A DNA stretch of 64,000 bases from Tomocerus qinae (taxonomy: Eukaryota > Arthropoda > Collembola > Entomobryomorpha > Tomoceridae): NCBI GenBank assembly GCA_020055645.1, contig CM034548.1:14880001-14944000 (forward strand). Direction: 5' to 3'. The translations under genes and the position numbers were made by a program. A model generated the notes under the pieces. It saw only the letters and a list, made by a program, of their open reading frames with translations, searched no databases and was not told where the DNA came from. Shown here piece after piece: positions 62,301-64,000 of the stretch; position 1 is the stretch's first letter, and every line of letters begins with the position of its first letter.

Positions 62301-64000
62301 GTGCACTTATTTACAAATTATATACAAATAGGCACATTTTTAAATAAACATTTTTTGAAGTAACCTTTTCTTCTAAAATTACATATTAGAGGCATAAAAT
62401 GTGGAATCCGAAATATTTGTGGATGATGGGTAAAGGATGAATCCAGAAATGTACCAAGGAATACATTATAATTTATCTATTTAGGCAGAGATACCTACTT
62501 ATGTAGAGGAGTGATGTACAAATAGGCCTAATAAGGCTTGCAGACACTAACATTGAAAAAGTGGACGCAAGGTGTACATTTAAAGAAGGAAAAACTGAAC
62601 ATTTCATTTCAAGGAAAGGTAGTGGCAGTTAATGGCAGGTAGCAATAGGAAATCTGTTGTTGGATACCATAACATTCGTGCAGGAGACAAAATAAAATAG
62701 GATGTGGAAATGTTGTACCTTGTTTTGCTTAGACTTGAAAGCCATTGGAATAGTTCCCTATAAAAGGATCTTAACTCAACTGCCAACTATACAAATAAAT
62801 CTACACATTTTGGTAAGGTAAAGGTGAACCGGTCAGCAGGTGAAAATTCACGTTGTGCCTATTGCTTAGCTATTGGCACTACTCATAGATGACTTATCGA
62901 AGAGTTACACATAAAATCCCAAAATGAAAATAATCTATTGCTAACTGTACTCGCTGCACTTGACAAAATCTAACTTTAGAATTTAGGTCTCTTGATGGTT
63001 GTTTAACTAGTCCTACAGAAATATAAGCAAAAGGAATTATTTGGAGAATGACAGACTATCATCAACTACGGAAATTAGTTTGTCATAGCTCTATTTCACT
63101 AATGTGTATGTACTAAGCACTATTTCATTTTATTGCCCAAATCAATTACTTATAGAGGGCTCAAATAAATCTGATATCATAAAACTATTAGGCAAATCTC
63201 TACAAAAGTCTAAGGATTATTTGTTCAAGACATTCATTACCTAAAATAGTAAAAGTAAATAGCATTTGTATAGCCGCAGTGTTTCTCCTTTCTTACAATT
63301 AGTTCACTCACACATTGCCTTATTTGTAAAACACTCTCAACAAAAGTCAGATTCTTTTTCACCAATGGTCTGTACAACTTGGTCCACTTTTACTTACTGC
63401 ATGCAGTACCTATCTATATGTTATTATATAGTTGTCAATCTCAGTCACTTCTACTGAATGCAAGCAAATCGTGTAGTCCTTGATATGTCATTTGCCTTTA
63501 TTTAAGGAGGCAGGGAGTAATTTATCTGGTAAAGTGTGTTTTTCGGCTAAAACTCACGCCAACGCAACTTGCCGTACAATGAAATGTGGATTGGAAGAAC
63601 TTAATACCTAAACTCTACTTACTCTCCTGCAGTTTTAAATATTTCGACTACTGCTTTACTTGGGTTTCTTTACTATATACGAATTGTTTATCTATACCTT
63701 ATACCGGTATACAAACTAATACCTATTTAAGAACTACTACACACAATACTAGAGAAAGGAGATCCATTGCAGAGTATCTTTACGTTTTAAACCCAATCTA
63801 CAGATTTACCTAAAAGTAAATGTAATACAGTGTCTCCTAAAACTCAGAACTTCAGATTAAAATGTAGCAATGGTACTAACAGCATAAATAAACTTAGAAT
63901 TTCATGCAACCAACTCTAATTTAAAACAAGGTTGGATAAATCAATTGGGAAAACTGCAGACATACAATTGATAGAAGTTAGATTCTTCTAATTTATACCG
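53338..64000. other. Upstream of receptor gene; no coding gene recognised
   Basis: May contain the untranslated first exon(s) and promoter of the receptor gene, since coding exon 1 appears to follow an acceptor at 53338. Apart from the MULE-like element near 55 kb, only AT-rich DNA with short spurious frames was seen. Confidence 0.5.
54855..55145. mobile_element. Short MULE-like non-autonomous element
   Basis: The left part carries TGTCAAAA, TGTCAACA (54911-54918) and TGTCAATA. The right part carries TGTTGACA (55089-55096), TGTCGACA (55111-55118) and TGCTGACA in inverse orientation. The left segment TGTCAA...TAGTATTAATCAGCA resembles TGTCAA...GTGTTATTGATTCA of the MULE relic near 27.08 kb, so the two appear related. 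There is no coding capacity and the boundaries are approximate. Confidence 0.5.

Overview
The window is AT-rich eukaryotic DNA with small coding exons split by GT-AG introns, multi-kilobase intergenic stretches and scattered short transposon remains. The proteins point to an arthropod. A springtail or other early-branching hexapod is my guess, based on the diverged SIAH-like ubiquitin ligase and the overall AT-rich character. No bacterial, organellar, rRNA, tRNA or CRISPR feature was recognised by reading.

Three protein-coding genes can be assembled from exons whose splice phases agree. (1) A SIAH/Seven-in-absentia-like E3 ubiquitin ligase lies on the minus strand at 17157-18557 (4 exons, about 364 aa). 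(2) A Kv-channel-interacting protein (KChIP, neuronal calcium sensor family) lies on the plus strand at 32196-38462 (5 exons, about 249 aa), including a short first coding exon at 32196-32355 found by phase matching. (3) A class C G-protein-coupled receptor lies on the minus strand at 42009-53285 (10 coding exons, about 928 aa). It has a signal peptide, a Venus-flytrap ligand domain, seven membrane segments and a Ser/Pro-rich tail, but no cysteine-rich linker domain. Genes 2 and 3 converge. Both look neuronal by family (potassium-channel modulation and metabotropic signalling), but nothing in the sequence shows that they act together.

Layout: 1-17156 has no recognisable gene, only simple repeats and leader-like purine/pyrimidine-rich DNA around 3.3-4.9 kb. 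17.1-18.6 kb holds the SIAH-like gene. 18.7-32.1 kb is intergenic with a hAT-type MITE (25075-25296), a Mutator-like (MULE) relic (26970-27708) and two related GC-rich hAT-like ends (about 19.6 and 27.1 kb). 32.2-39.2 kb holds the KChIP gene. 39.2-42.0 kb, between the two convergent 3' ends, contains a near-perfect 250-bp foldback hairpin and a 10-bp tandem array with AATT tracts phased at the DNA helical repeat. 42.0-53.3 kb holds the receptor gene. 53.4-64.0 kb has no recognised gene but carries a second, short MULE-like element near 54.9-55.1 kb.

The most unusual items are the helically phased AATT array, the MULE family with iterated TGTCAACA motifs in inverted arrangement, the receptor without a cysteine-rich domain, and the foldback hairpin. 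No clearly new multi-gene system was found.
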